Source: Weissella coleopterorum
GTDB taxonomy: Bacteria > Bacillota > Bacilli > Lactobacillales > Lactobacillaceae
Length of the DNA stretch: 64,000 nucleotides
NCBI RefSeq assembly: GCF_011304355.1
Contig: NZ_CP049888.1
Coordinates: 1,488,001-1,552,000, forward strand
Direction of reading: 5' to 3'
The notes under the pieces are model-generated. The model searched no databases and had not been told where the DNA came from. It worked only from the letters and a program-made list of their open reading frames with translations. Of the stretch, positions 7,121 through 16,630 are shown piece after piece (positions within the stretch are counted from its first letter, which is position 1; each line of letters begins with the position of its first letter). The position numbers and the translations under genes are program-made.

Positions 7121-9976
7121 CTAGGCCTGAATTTTCTTCTTAGCTCGCTCAATATCGCGCTTCATCAAGGGGCCTAAATATTTACCAGTATACGACTTTT
7201 TCGTTCGAGCAATCTTTTCTGGAGGACCAGCTACTAAGATTTTTCCGCCTCCTTGACCACCTTCTGGCCCAAGATCAATCAACCAATCTGCCGTCTTAAT
7301 TACATCCAAATTATGTTCAATAACTAAGACAGTATTGCCACTATCAACTAAACGTTGTAAGACTTCTAATAGTCGTGAAATATCATCTACATGCAAACCG
7401 GTTGTTGGTTCATCTAAGATATAAATTGTTTTTCCAGTTGAACGTCGTTGTAATTCAGAAGCTAATTTCATCCGCTGCGCCTCACCACCAGATAACGTGG
7501 TGGCCGCCTGACCAAGTTGCACGTAACCCAAGCCAACATCAACAATCGTTTGTAACTTCCGCCGAATTTTTGGAATAGCGTTGAAGAAGTCGAGAGCTTG
7601 TTCCGCTGTCAGATCCAAAACTTGGGCAATGTTTAATCCTCGATATGTTACTTCAAGGGTTTCTGAATTAAATCGGGTTCCACCACAAACTTCACATTTA
7701 ACGTAAACATCAGGTAAGAAGTTCATCTCAATCTTTAAAACGCCGTCTCCTTTACAGGCCTCACAACGCCCTCCTTTGGTATTAAAGGAGAATCGACCCT
7801 TTTTATAGCCTCGAATCTTAGCCTCATTGGTTTGGGCAAATAAGTCTCGAATATCATCAAAAACTCCCGTGTAGGTCGCAGGGTTCGAACGTGGAGTTCG
7901 TCCAATGGGACTCTGGTCAATATCGACAATCTTATCTAATTGCTCCCATCCCGTCATTTCTTTATAGGCACCAGGTTTTTCAGTATTACGATTAATTTCA
8001 CGTTTCAACGCCTTTTTAATAACTGAATTAACTAAAGAAGATTTACCTGAACCTGAGACACCTGTCACAACAACAAATTCACCTAAGGGAATTTCTACAT
8101 TAATATTTTTTAAATTATTTTCACTGGCACCTTGAACTTTCAAAAATTGACCATTACCAGTTCGGCGCTCTTGTGGCACCGGAATAAACTTTTCACCACG
8201 TAAATACTGCCCCGTCAAAGAGCGCGGATTATTTCTAACTTCATCTGGTGTCCCATAGGCCATAATTTCACCCCCATGTTCACCAGCGCCAGGTCCCACA
8301 TCAATCAAATAATCAGCGGCCAGCATCGTGTCTTCATCATGTTCAACAACAATCAACGTATTTCCTAAGTCACGCATCTTTTGGAGCGATGCAATTAATC
8401 GATTGTTATCACGTTGATGTAATCCAATCGAAGGTTCATCCAAAACATACATCACTCCCGATAAATTAGAACCAATTTGCGTTGCCAATCGAATCCGTTG
8501 GGCTTCCCCACCAGAGAGGGTTCGCGCTGAGCGAGATAGCGTCAAATACTCTAAGCCCACATTTTTCAAAAAGCTCAATCGGTCGCGAATTTCCTTAGTA
8601 ATTGGTCGCGCAACTTCTGCATCCTGTTCGCTAAATTGCAAATTTTCAAAGAAATCCAATTCATCTTCAATCGACATTTCAGAAACTTGACCAATATGCT
8701 TTTCTCCAATTTTAACGGATAAAGCCCCTGCGTTTAAGCGATAACCGTGACAGGTACTACATGGCAAAGCCGTCATATACCCTTGCATTACTTCCCGGGT
8801 GAAATCTGAATTTGATTCTTGATAGCGGCGGTTAATATTATTAATCACTCCCTCAAATTCGGAGTCAATATCTCGGACACCACCAAAGTCATTTTGATAA
8901 TGGAAATGAAAAGTTTTATCTCCGGCACCATATAAAATTAAATCTTTTTGTTCATTCGATAATTCTTGAAATGCCAGATCCATCGGAATATCAAATTGTT
9001 CTGCAAATTGTCGTAACATTTCAGGATAATATTTCGATGAAATTGGGTTCCATGCTGCGATTGCACCCTCTTCTAGGGTTAGCGTAGGATCCGGTACCAC
9101 TAAATCTAGATCCACTTCAACTTTAACTCCCAAACCACCACAAACTTCACATGCTCCCATGGGGGCGTTAAACGAAAATAAGGCCGGTGAAAGTTTTCCC
9201 ACTCCAAAATTTTTCAATACGCCAGTATAATGATCTGAAAATTGCAAGGTAGGTCCATCCACAACCGCCACTGCTACAACACCCTCCGCCATTGTCATCG
9301 CCGCCTCAAATGATTCAAATAAACGGGCACGGGCCGCATCACGAAGGACAATTCGGTCGACTACAATCGCGACATCGTGATATTTATTCTTATCAAGTTG
9401 CAAATCATCCGACAAATCATGGAGTTCTCCATCCACCATTACCCGAATATAACCCTCTTTTTTAATACGCTCAAACGCCGTTGCATGGGAACCACGCTTA
9501 TGTTGAACAATGGGTGACAATATTTGTAACTTACTGCCTTCTGGTAAGTTCTCCGTGACATAATTCAACATCTGATCAATTGATGGCTTGATGATCGTCC
9601 CATCAGCGGGTTGATCCGGTTTACCAACGCGGGCATACAAAAGTCGATAATAATCGTTAATCTCTGTGACCGTTCCCACCGTTGATCGGGGATTTTTAGA
9701 GGTGGTTTTTTGGTCAATTGAGATAGCCGGGCTTAAGCCATCAATCGAATCAACATCTGGTTTATCAGCTTGACCTAAAAATTGCCGAGCATAAGCTGAT
9801 AAACTTTCCACGTAGCGCCTTTGTCCTTCTGCATATAAGGTATCAAAAGCCAGCGAACTTTTTCCTGAACCAGATAAACCTGTAACTACTACAAACTGAT
9901 CGCGTGGCATCTTAACATCAACATTTTTCAGATTATGTGTCCGTGCCCCATGAATCGTGATCCAATCATTTGCCAT
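7121..9976 (-). CDS. uvrA: Excinuclease ABC subunit A
   Basis: UvrA is the damage-recognition ATPase of nucleotide excision repair. The roughly 951-residue protein has both ABC modules: Walker A GLSGSGKSSLAFDT near the N-terminus and GVSGSGKSSL in the second half, each with its LSGGEAQR signature. The zinc-finger cysteine pairs are present (CEVCGG, CSTCHG, CEACKGDG, CEVCGG). An upstream in-frame ATG at 9994 would add six residues, but MANDWITIHGARTHNLKNV is the conserved start, so 9976 is chosen. The gene is not adjacent to uvrB, which is often its neighbour in Firmicutes. Confidence 0.96.
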   Translation of the reverse strand: MANDWITIHGARTHNLKNVDVKMPRDQFVVVTGLSGSGKSSLAFDTLYAEGQRRYVESLSAYARQFLGQADKPDVDSIDGLSPAISIDQKTTSKNPRSTVGTVTEINDYYRLLYARVGKPDQPADGTIIKPSIDQMLNYVTENLPEGSKLQILSPIVQHKRGSHATAFERIKKEGYIRVMVDGELHDLSDDLQLDKNKYHDVAIVVDRIVLRDAARARLFESFEAAMTMAEGVVAVAVVDGPTLQFSDHYTGVLKNFGVGKLSPALFSFNAPMGACEVCGGLGVKVEVDLDLVVPDPTLTLEEGAIAAWNPISSKYYPEMLRQFAEQFDIPMDLAFQELSNEQKDLILYGAGDKTFHFHYQNDFGGVRDIDSEFEGVINNINRRYQESNSDFTREVMQGYMTALPCSTCHGYRLNAGALSVKIGEKHIGQVSEMSIEDELDFFENLQFSEQDAEVARPITKEIRDRLSFLKNVGLEYLTLSRSARTLSGGEAQRIRLATQIGSNLSGVMYVLDEPSIGLHQRDNNRLIASLQKMRDLGNTLIVVEHDEDTMLAADYLIDVGPGAGEHGGEIMAYGTPDEVRNNPRSLTGQYLRGEKFIPVPQERRTGNGQFLKVQGASENNLKNINVEIPLGEFVVVTGVSGSGKSSLVNSVIKKALKREINRNTEKPGAYKEMTGWEQLDKIVDIDQSPIGRTPRSNPATYTGVFDDIRDLFAQTNEAKIRGYKKGRFSFNTKGGRCEACKGDGVLKIEMNFLPDVYVKCEVCGGTRFNSETLEVTYRGLNIAQVLDLTAEQALDFFNAIPKIRRKLQTIVDVGLGYVQLGQAATTLSGGEAQRMKLASELQRRSTGKTIYILDEPTTGLHVDDISRLLEVLQRLVDSGNTVLVIEHNLDVIKTADWLIDLGPEGGQGGGKILVAGPPEKIARTKKSYTGKYLGPLMKRDIERAKKKIQA

Positions 9977-10117
9977 TACCTTCCCTCTTTTCATATGTTT
10001 TTATTACTAATATTATACCAAAAAATTAAATAAAACCTAATTTTAACTTTTTAAACCTCAAATTTTAAATCAAAAACATTAAAAATACAGATCTATTATG
10101 CAAATTATCCAAATCAA

Positions 10118-10156
10118 AAAGCGGTCAAAAACGAAACTTTTCGTTCTAACCACTTT
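10118..10156 (-). terminator. Terminator after the small membrane protein gene
   Basis: An imperfect stem (AAAGTGGTTAGAACGAAA with TTTCGTTTTTGACCGCTTT) followed by T residues lies 18 bp beyond the stop at 10175. Confidence 0.7.
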
Positions 10157-10174
10157 TAACAATTTATTTATGAT

Positions 10175-10516
10175 CTACTTTTTTATTTGTTGATTATTCG
10201 GTTCTTTTAAATATTGAGCCACATCATATTGACCTTGTGGAACCCGTGGATGAAAAACATCTAATAACGACCAATACGCTACAATAAAAAAGATAATCAG
10301 GAAATGCCAACCAATCACACCTAGCGCATTGCCATAGACATTGGTGTATGTATTAATCAAACGCCCTTTAGCAATAAAAACGATCATTTCTTCAATTAGA
10401 ACAATTAAAATTGTCAGAGCTAAGGCTGCACAGAGCACCATGATCACCATTAAAATCATTGAAATGATATGTTCGATCATTTGTTGCCACCAACTTTTAT
10501 TTTGATGTTGCAACAT
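10175..10516 (-). CDS. Small membrane protein of unknown function
   Basis: The 113-residue product has two strongly hydrophobic segments (about residues 13-42 and 67-85) separated by a short loop, and a hydrophilic C-terminus. I do not recognise the family. The ATG at 10516 (MLQHQNKSWW) has AAGGAG eight bases upstream; a longer frame starting at 10534 begins one base after the upstream stop and has no separate binding site. It is probably co-transcribed with the gene at 10535-10921 and followed by a good terminator. Confidence 0.6.
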   Translation of the reverse strand: MLQHQNKSWWQQMIEHIISMILMVIMVLCAALALTILIVLIEEMIVFIAKGRLINTYTNVYGNALGVIGWHFLIIFFIVAYWSLLDVFHPRVPQGQYDVAQYLKEPNNQQIKK

Positions 10517-10534
10517 GTTCAGACTCCTTCCCAA

Positions 10535-10921
10535 CTACAGCAATAGTTCAAATTCTAAATTATCGTATTGATCACGTTCCCGAATTTGGTGATAGCCAAA
10601 CTCTTGTTCATGCCGAGCTAACAAGTCAGATTCCCAAACAATTTTTTCGGCACTATTAGCAAACATTGCTTCCTTTAATCGATTAATGAGCGCTAAAATT
10701 TGACTGGCCTCTTCGGCAGTCATTGAGACATACGAACGTTCATCATTTCCATATTTCTTTGAAATTCGTTTTAAATCGACATTCATAACTTGTCTGGTAT
10801 ATGCCGGATTACGATTTAAACGTACACTAAAAATAATATGGTTAAAATGTCCATCACGACTGTATTGTAAAAGCATTGCTAAAAAACGTTCTGCTTCCAC
10901 TTTATTTGTTTTTTTTGCCAT
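10535..10921 (-). CDS. Hypothetical cytosolic protein, 128 residues
   Basis: The product is soluble and charged, with no signal peptide or membrane segment. Recognisable features are an N-terminal lysine-rich start, a basic central stretch (DLKRISKKYG) and an acidic C-terminus. I do not recognise the family. The ATG has GAGG about eight bases upstream. The gene lies between the sigma-factor-like gene and a small membrane protein gene, all on the minus strand; a regulatory link with either is not shown by the sequence. Confidence 0.55.
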   Translation of the reverse strand: MAKKTNKVEAERFLAMLLQYSRDGHFNHIIFSVRLNRNPAYTRQVMNVDLKRISKKYGNDERSYVSMTAEEASQILALINRLKEAMFANSAEKIVWESDLLARHEQEFGYHQIRERDQYDNLEFELLL

Positions 10922-11036
10922 TTTCGATCCTCTAATTATTTGCTACCAGATCTACTTTACATAAGATCAGTAATTATTTTTTTATTCAAATTCTATTTTA
11001 GCATGAAATTAGGAATTCAATGGCTGATTCACTAAT

Positions 11037-11525
11037 TTATTCCTGTAACCATCGTAAATATAACCGTCCTATTCGTTTTTGTCTGCGCTTAAAAGTCGTT
11101 CGGGCGAGTCCCAATCTCTGACAGCGTTCATTAATTTTCGCATCTGGAAAGCACCGTATATCTTGGAAAATTATTTTCAATTCCGCCGTAGGTAACATCT
11201 GCTCAAATGCTGCTAAATCAATTGCAAAATGGACTGATTGTAGTTCATTATTAGTAGGCTTAGTTGTTTTGAAAGACCCTTCTAAATGCGCTTGAAGTGC
11301 CTCTGTGCGTGCCTGCTTTCGACCAAAATCACGCATGATATTTATGAGAATCATAAATAGGTACGGATTATCTTTGGCTTTCAGGTCTGGTTGTTGCTGC
11401 AAGAGACGCCAAATTTTTTCCCGACAAACCTGCTGACGATCTTCAAAATCAGAATTAAAGTGGTAAATATGTTGATGTTGCAACACTCCACCAATAATTT
11501 GTTCAAAATCTTCCAAAGTATTCAT
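11037..11525 (-). CDS. Sigma-70-like factor, ComX/SigH type (putative)
   Basis: The 162-residue protein has the layout of short alternative sigma factors. Residues about 20-70 resemble region 2 (FNSDFEDRQQVCREKIWRLL, then a helix ending in MRDFGRKQ), and the C-terminal 50 residues contain a helix-turn-helix (INERCQRLGLARTTFKRRQK) like region 4. This size and order fit the ComX/SigH-like factors that switch on late competence genes in lactic acid bacteria. The similarity is weak and judged by eye. GGAGG lies 12 bases before the ATG. A plain DNA-binding protein is the main alternative. Confidence 0.55.
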   Translation of the reverse strand: MNTLEDFEQIIGGVLQHQHIYHFNSDFEDRQQVCREKIWRLLQQQPDLKAKDNPYLFMILINIMRDFGRKQARTEALQAHLEGSFKTTKPTNNELQSVHFAIDLAAFEQMLPTAELKIIFQDIRCFPDAKINERCQRLGLARTTFKRRQKRIGRLYLRWLQE

Positions 11526-11709
11526 CTTCTCAATATTCCTCCAATCAAAGTAGCGCTAATTGGATTAACGTTGGTCAAAATCTATTTTAACCAAAAATTT
11601 TTCAAAAATGTGATCTAGCTGATTTTTTAGCTTATAAAAAATATGTTGAAACGGAAAAATGAAGTGTAGCATACTCACGACAGTTAACCCAATGATTGAA
11701 AAGATAAAT

Positions 11710-11738
11710 AAAAAAAGTCATCATAATCAATGATGACT
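11710..11738 (-). terminator. Terminator of xylB
   Basis: A perfect nine-pair stem AGTCATCAT / ATGATGACT is followed by a T run on the minus strand, 45 bp after the xylB stop. Confidence 0.9.
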
Positions 11739-11782
11739 CTATTTCGTATGAAAAAACATTTTATGTTTTAGTAATGGAAAAC

Positions 11783-13288
11783 TTAATTTTCACGACGATA
11801 AGCTAATAATTCGTGGCTAATTTCAGCCGTTTGCTGATACATTTGTTTGTAGATTTGATAAATTTGCGCATACTTTGCCACGTTTTCAGCCATAGGTTCA
11901 TAGACCTGACCAAAGCTCGCAAACTTTTCTGCGGCTTGCTCTACACTCTCAAACCAACCTAAACCAACGGCAGCCAAAATGGCGGCACCCATTCCAGGAC
12001 CTTGCTCATTTTCTAAGACAATCACTTTTTTATTGAAAATATCGGCTTGAATTTGTAACCAAAGAGGTGATTTTGCGCCACCTCCGGAAGCGATCACTGT
12101 GTCAAACTGAGTTCCAGCAGCCTCATAAATTTCAAAAATATCCTTAAAAGAGAAAATAATGCCTTCTAAGACCGAACGCACAAAATCATAACGTTGGTGC
12201 ATTGAATCAATGCCTAGCCACGATCCGCGAATATCGCCATCGGCGTATGGAGTCCGCTCACCCACAATATAAGGAGTAAACAGCAATCCATTCGCCCCTA
12301 CTGTTGATTTTTCAGCACTGGCTACCAAATCAGTGAAATCTTCTGCTGGTGCGAAGCGACTCTTAAACCAGTTCAATGAATGCCCTGCGGCTAAAGTCAC
12401 ACCCATTGAATAATACTTATTTGGGATTGCATGATTAAAGAAATGAATTTGACCATGATAATCAACATCAGCGTTATCTTCGTATTTCAAAACTACCCCA
12501 GAAGTCCCAATTGAAGACCAAACCATGTTGGGCTTCAAAATCGCTGAACCAATTGCGCCAGCAGCATTGTCTGCTGCCCCACCAAAGACTTGTGTATTCG
12601 TATCTAAGCCTGAGAACAATGCATACGACTCTGAAATATTACCAGCCGCTTCAATCCCTTGAATAATAGGTGGGAAGAATGACACTGGTAAATCAAAGGC
12701 CGCCTGAATCTCGCTTGACCAATCTCCTTTAGCTACATCTAACATCACAGTTCCAGCAGCATCTGAAATTTCCATCGCTAATCGCCCTGTCATCCGATAG
12801 CGGAGGTAATCCTTAGGTGTGACAAAGGTTTGGGCCGCTGCAAAAATGTTAGGTTCATTTTCTTTAACCCATAGGATCTTAGGCAAAGTAAAACCTTCTA
12901 AGGCCTTATTACGGGTAATATCAATAAATTCATCACCCATTTGCTCGGAAATTTCTTGGGTTTGTTGACTGGTCCGGGTATCATTCCATAAGATCGCCGG
13001 CCGTAAAACCTGTTTATTTTGATCCAACAATACTAATCCGTGCATTTGACCCGAATATGAGATTCCCTTAATCGCATCAACAGCAATTCCATCCTTTAAA
13101 ATCAATTCCACAATTGCCATGGTGGTTCCATTCACCCAATCCTCTGGATTTTGCTCTGAAAATCCTGGTTTTGGTTGCGAGAGAGGGTAATCAAATGAGC
13201 GTTGTGCTACAATTTTACCACCGCGACTCACTGCTGAGACTTTGACCGCAGAGGTTCCAAGATCAACTCCTAAGACTAATTCTTCCAT
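11783..13288 (-). CDS. xylB: Xylulokinase
   Basis: The roughly 501-residue FGGY-family kinase phosphorylates D-xylulose to xylulose 5-phosphate in the cytosol, feeding the phosphoketolase pathway. The ATP-binding start [11 protein letters not shown], the substrate-region QMHGLVLLD and the C-terminal [19 protein letters not shown] are present. A longer frame starts at 13321, but its extra 11 codons contain the AGGAG binding site, so the ATG at 13288 is chosen. xylA lies directly upstream and a strong terminator follows, which gives the classical xylAB unit. Expression is probably under XylR and CcpA through the xylA promoter. Confidence 0.94.
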   Translation of the reverse strand: MEELVLGVDLGTSAVKVSAVSRGGKIVAQRSFDYPLSQPKPGFSEQNPEDWVNGTTMAIVELILKDGIAVDAIKGISYSGQMHGLVLLDQNKQVLRPAILWNDTRTSQQTQEISEQMGDEFIDITRNKALEGFTLPKILWVKENEPNIFAAAQTFVTPKDYLRYRMTGRLAMEISDAAGTVMLDVAKGDWSSEIQAAFDLPVSFFPPIIQGIEAAGNISESYALFSGLDTNTQVFGGAADNAAGAIGSAILKPNMVWSSIGTSGVVLKYEDNADVDYHGQIHFFNHAIPNKYYSMGVTLAAGHSLNWFKSRFAPAEDFTDLVASAEKSTVGANGLLFTPYIVGERTPYADGDIRGSWLGIDSMHQRYDFVRSVLEGIIFSFKDIFEIYEAAGTQFDTVIASGGGAKSPLWLQIQADIFNKKVIVLENEQGPGMGAAILAAVGLGWFESVEQAAEKFASFGQVYEPMAENVAKYAQIYQIYKQMYQQTAEISHELLAYRREN

Positions 13289-13332
13289 CTTTTTTCTCCT
13301 ATCATATATGTTAATTTCCATTTAGGCAGAAA

Positions 13333-13361
13333 GAGACCGGACTATTTTATAGTCCAGTCCC
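13333..13361 (-). promoter_or_regulatory. Strong hairpin in the xylA-xylB intergenic region
   Basis: Thirteen consecutive pairs (including G-T) with a three-base loop form from GGGACTGGACTAT and ATAGTCCGGTCTC. The T tract after it is short (TCTTT), so it may be an attenuating terminator or an mRNA-stabilising or processing stem that makes xylA exceed xylB. Confidence 0.6.
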
Positions 13362-13390
13362 TTTACTAACTCATTAATATTTAAAATAAC

Positions 13391-14776
13391 TTACTTCTTA
13401 AAAGTTTCACCCAAAACTGAGTAAATGTAGTTGTTCATTGAAGCCTTGATTGCTTCAATCCGACCTGACTTAACTGTATCAAGGATTTCGCTATCTTCCT
13501 TATTCAAAATATACTTTTCCATGTCGGCAAAGGTAACCTTACCAGCTTCAAAGTCAGCTCCAATTCCTGAATCAAATGATGCATATCGATCTTTCAAGAT
13601 ATTCTCAAAGAAGTTATCTTGCGCCATCTTATAAGCCACACGGAAGCCAGCAGCGTAAACATCCATTCCAGCCATGTGACCGTAAAACAAATCTTCAGGT
13701 GTAAATGATGAACGGCGAACCTTCGCATCGAAGTTCAATCCTCCAGTAGTCAAACCACCGTTCTTGATAAATTCGTACATAACCAAAGTTGCTTCATAGA
13801 TATCATTAGGGAATTCATCAATATCCCAACCCGTTTGCTTGTCACCCATATTGGCATCCAATGAACCAAGCAATCCAGCCTCTCGAGCAAAGCGGGCTTC
13901 GTGTTCGTACGTGTGTCCAGCTAAGAAAGCGTGGTTTCCTTCCAAATTCAACTTGAAGTTATCTTGGAGCCCATAAGTATATAGGAAAGAAATTGTGGTT
14001 TGTACATCAGTGTCATATTGATGAGCAGTTGGCTCCTTAGGCTTTGGTTCCAACAAGAATTGACCAGTATAGCCAATTTCCTTAGCGTAATCAATTGCCA
14101 ACTTGTAGAAGTCAGCGATATGATCTAATTCGCGCTTTGTGTCAGTGTTCAAAAGTGATTCATACCCTTCACGACCACCCCAGAAAACGTATGATTCAGA
14201 GTTCAAACGCTTAGCGATTTCAAGTGAATGCTTAATTTGAGCACCTGCGTACGCAAAGACATCAGCGAAAGGTGTTGTCGCTCCACCAGCAACGAAACGC
14301 TTATTAGTGAACAATGATGAAGTATTCCAAAGTAACTTCTTACCAGTCCGCTTCATCTCAGCTTCAATCATATCAACAATGACATCTAAGTTTGCGTTTG
14401 TTTCAGCTAACGTCTTACCTTCAGGGGCAAGGTCACGATCATGGAAAGCGAAGTATTCTACGCCCAACTTATCCATGAATTCAAACATATATTTAACCTT
14501 TGACTTGGCATGTTCCATATCTGACATGTCATCTTGACCATTTACATCCCAAGGACGGATTGCAGTTCCTTCACCAAATGGATCGACCAAGCGTTGATCC
14601 ATTGTATGCCAATATGCAACTGAAAACTTCATCCAATCCTTCATTGCTTTAGTTTCACCATTAATCGTGAACTTTTCATCGGCATTATAGAAGTTATAAC
14701 CCTTCGCTTGTTCAAAATCCAAGCCCTTCTTACCACCAATAAATTCTACCTTAGGAAAATCAAATAATTCTGCCAA
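13391..14776 (-). CDS. xylA: Xylose isomerase
   Basis: The enzyme converts D-xylose to D-xylulose with divalent metal ions. The 461-residue protein has the active-site FAFHDRD motif, the metal-binding EPKPKEPT motif and the [12 protein letters not shown] segment of the class II isomerases. Two starts are possible: a TTG at 14791 overlaps the ribosome binding site GGAGGG, whereas the TTG at 14776 follows it at about eight bases, giving [12 protein letters not shown]. The latter matches the family start. It is the first gene of the xylA-xylB unit. Its promoter carries a XylR operator and a cre site. Confidence 0.94.
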   Translation of the reverse strand: MAELFDFPKVEFIGGKKGLDFEQAKGYNFYNADEKFTINGETKAMKDWMKFSVAYWHTMDQRLVDPFGEGTAIRPWDVNGQDDMSDMEHAKSKVKYMFEFMDKLGVEYFAFHDRDLAPEGKTLAETNANLDVIVDMIEAEMKRTGKKLLWNTSSLFTNKRFVAGGATTPFADVFAYAGAQIKHSLEIAKRLNSESYVFWGGREGYESLLNTDTKRELDHIADFYKLAIDYAKEIGYTGQFLLEPKPKEPTAHQYDTDVQTTISFLYTYGLQDNFKLNLEGNHAFLAGHTYEHEARFAREAGLLGSLDANMGDKQTGWDIDEFPNDIYEATLVMYEFIKNGGLTTGGLNFDAKVRRSSFTPEDLFYGHMAGMDVYAAGFRVAYKMAQDNFFENILKDRYASFDSGIGADFEAGKVTFADMEKYILNKEDSEILDTVKSGRIEAIKASMNNYIYSVLGETFKK

Positions 14777-14819
14777 AATCTTACCCTCCAAAATACGTTA
14801 ATTTATTATTTTTCAATCG

Positions 14820-14891
14820 GTTGGTTTTTCCGTCCAACTAACTTATGTTTTTTATTATAAACACCTGTATAAAATTATGCAAGCGTTTTCA
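14820..14891 (-). promoter_or_regulatory. xylA promoter with XylR operator and cre
   Basis: TTGCAT (14877-14882) and TATAAT (14854-14859) are spaced by 17 bp on the minus strand. The operator GTTAGTTG-N7-AAACCAAC covers 14820-14842, just after the start site. A cre, TGCAAGCGTTTTCA (14878-14891), overlaps the -35 box. This fits xylose induction plus carbon catabolite repression. Confidence 0.8.
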
Positions 14892-14897
14892 ATAGAT

Positions 14898-16334
14898 TTA
14901 TTTATTATCAACTAACTTCTCATTCATTTCCTTCACCTTAGCATCCGTTAATGGATAGAACGCCATAACTCCCATCGCAATCAACGAAAGTACAATTGGT
15001 GCCCAAATCATCGAAAATTCAATTCCAGTCATAGCACTTTGACCCTGGTGGGTTGCTTGACCATTGAAGTGGGTTGCTGCCAAGATAAATCCAGGAAGGA
15101 TTCCACCCAAAGCCAAGCCAATTTTAAAGAACAAGCCCATAATCGCATTAATAATTCCAGCTACTCGTTTCTTCGAAGTGTATTCACCATAGGTAACCAC
15201 TTCTGGAACCATTGACCACATAAATCCAGTTGCTGAAGTTAAGCCCCATTGTTGTAGAAAACGTCCAACATAACCAATAACAATATTATCTGGCGACTTA
15301 GTCCAGAACCACAAAATCAATTGACCGACAATAAAGATACCGATAAAGAAGAAGAAGAAACCTTTTTTACCCAAAATATTACGTAATTTAGGCCAAAGGA
15401 AGACTAAGAAAATTCCAGGAATTGATCCGATCAATCCAACGGAAGCCATCCATTCTTGATGCCCAATTGAAGTTTGCATAAAATATGGCCAAACTGTATT
15501 ACCAAAAAACATGAAGGTAAAGGCGATTAGGAAGAATAATCCCAAAATTTGTAAGGGCTTATTTTCCATAAATTCCTTAAATAAATCAGCGAATTTAACT
15601 GAACTTGATTCTTTCTTTGAAGGAACCACTCGCTCAGTTACTCCAAAGTAAGTAATCATCAAGGCAATCAGACCGAGGACCATGTATACGCCATAAACTT
15701 TGAACCAGGCACCTTGGGCTGATTGAATCCCGTAGTTTCCTAAGTGTAATTTAAGACCAAACAGTCCAGTATCAGTTAATTTACGATCAGGTGAAACTAA
15801 CTGAACAAAGAGTGGGAATAGTGTGTAAACTAGTAGATTTGCCGTATTTGCTAGTGTCATACGAACCGAAGTTAAACTAGCAATTTCGTCATTATCACGT
15901 GTCAATGATGCCGATATTGAACCATAAGGAATATTCACAAATGAATAAACCATCGCGGTTGCCATATAAGAAATAGTCGCGTATAAGACATTCCCCTTCG
16001 CAAAACCAAGTGGAAGAAACAACGATGCTGCTAGAATAGTTAACGGAATTCCAAACCAAATCAAATATGGTCGATATTTACCATTCTTAGGTGAAGCTTT
16101 GTCCACCACCGTTCCGACAAACGGATCCCAAAAAACATTAATCCAACGGACAACTAGGAAAATAGTGGCACCAGTGGCAGCCGAAATTCCATTGATATTC
16201 GTCATATAAAATAACAAGAAACCTCCTACTGTCCCAAAAACCAAATTCTGGGCAAAATCTCCCAGTCCATAGGCAAATTTTTCACCAAAGGATAATTTCG
16301 CAAATTCATTTGTTTGCGTTCCAACATTATTCAT
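14898..16334 (-). CDS. GPH-family xylose/xyloside symporter (XylP/XynP-like)
   Basis: The 478-residue protein has twelve transmembrane helices and the sequence style of the glycoside-pentoside-hexuronide (GPH) cation symporters, with the early AYGLGDFAQNL segment and the WDPFVGTVVDK loop. It is located between xylR and xylA, so xylose or xylo-oligosaccharides are the likely substrates, as for LAB XylP, which prefers isoprimeverose-type xylosides. The gene has its own promoter in the divergent region, and only 121 bp separate it from the xylA start. The exact sugar cannot be read from sequence. Confidence 0.85.
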   Translation of the reverse strand: MNNVGTQTNEFAKLSFGEKFAYGLGDFAQNLVFGTVGGFLLFYMTNINGISAATGATIFLVVRWINVFWDPFVGTVVDKASPKNGKYRPYLIWFGIPLTILAASLFLPLGFAKGNVLYATISYMATAMVYSFVNIPYGSISASLTRDNDEIASLTSVRMTLANTANLLVYTLFPLFVQLVSPDRKLTDTGLFGLKLHLGNYGIQSAQGAWFKVYGVYMVLGLIALMITYFGVTERVVPSKKESSSVKFADLFKEFMENKPLQILGLFFLIAFTFMFFGNTVWPYFMQTSIGHQEWMASVGLIGSIPGIFLVFLWPKLRNILGKKGFFFFFIGIFIVGQLILWFWTKSPDNIVIGYVGRFLQQWGLTSATGFMWSMVPEVVTYGEYTSKKRVAGIINAIMGLFFKIGLALGGILPGFILAATHFNGQATHQGQSAMTGIEFSMIWAPIVLSLIAMGVMAFYPLTDAKVKEMNEKLVDNK

Positions 16335-16394
16335 AAACTGATACCGGTCCTTTCATAATTAAAAAAATAGCATTTGAGAACAGATCCTTTCATG

Positions 16395-16493
16395 ATTGTA
16401 TAACAACAAAAATTATTCACAATCATTTATGTATCCGCTTTCTTTCATATTACGAAACCACTATATCATCGTTGGTTGTTCGGTGCAACTATC
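16395..16493 (-). promoter_or_regulatory. xylP promoter, cre and XylR operator in the divergent region
   Basis: On the minus strand TTGTGA (16417-16422) and TACAAT (16395-16400) are spaced by 16 bp. A cre-like AGAAAGCGGATACA lies at 16430-16443. An operator GTTGGTTG-N7-CAACTATC lies at 16471-16493, between the GPH transporter gene and xylR, and could also autoregulate xylR. Confidence 0.65.
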
Positions 16494-16630
16494 TTAGGTT
16501 ATCCTTTCCGGAATCAAGTAAAACCGCTATACTTAACTTATGTATGTTATATTAGGCGTTTTGACTGTGTCTTTGTGGAGTCAAGCAACCTAGTTAATTC
16601 AAATTTCAATGCTAGGAGATTTTAATATTT

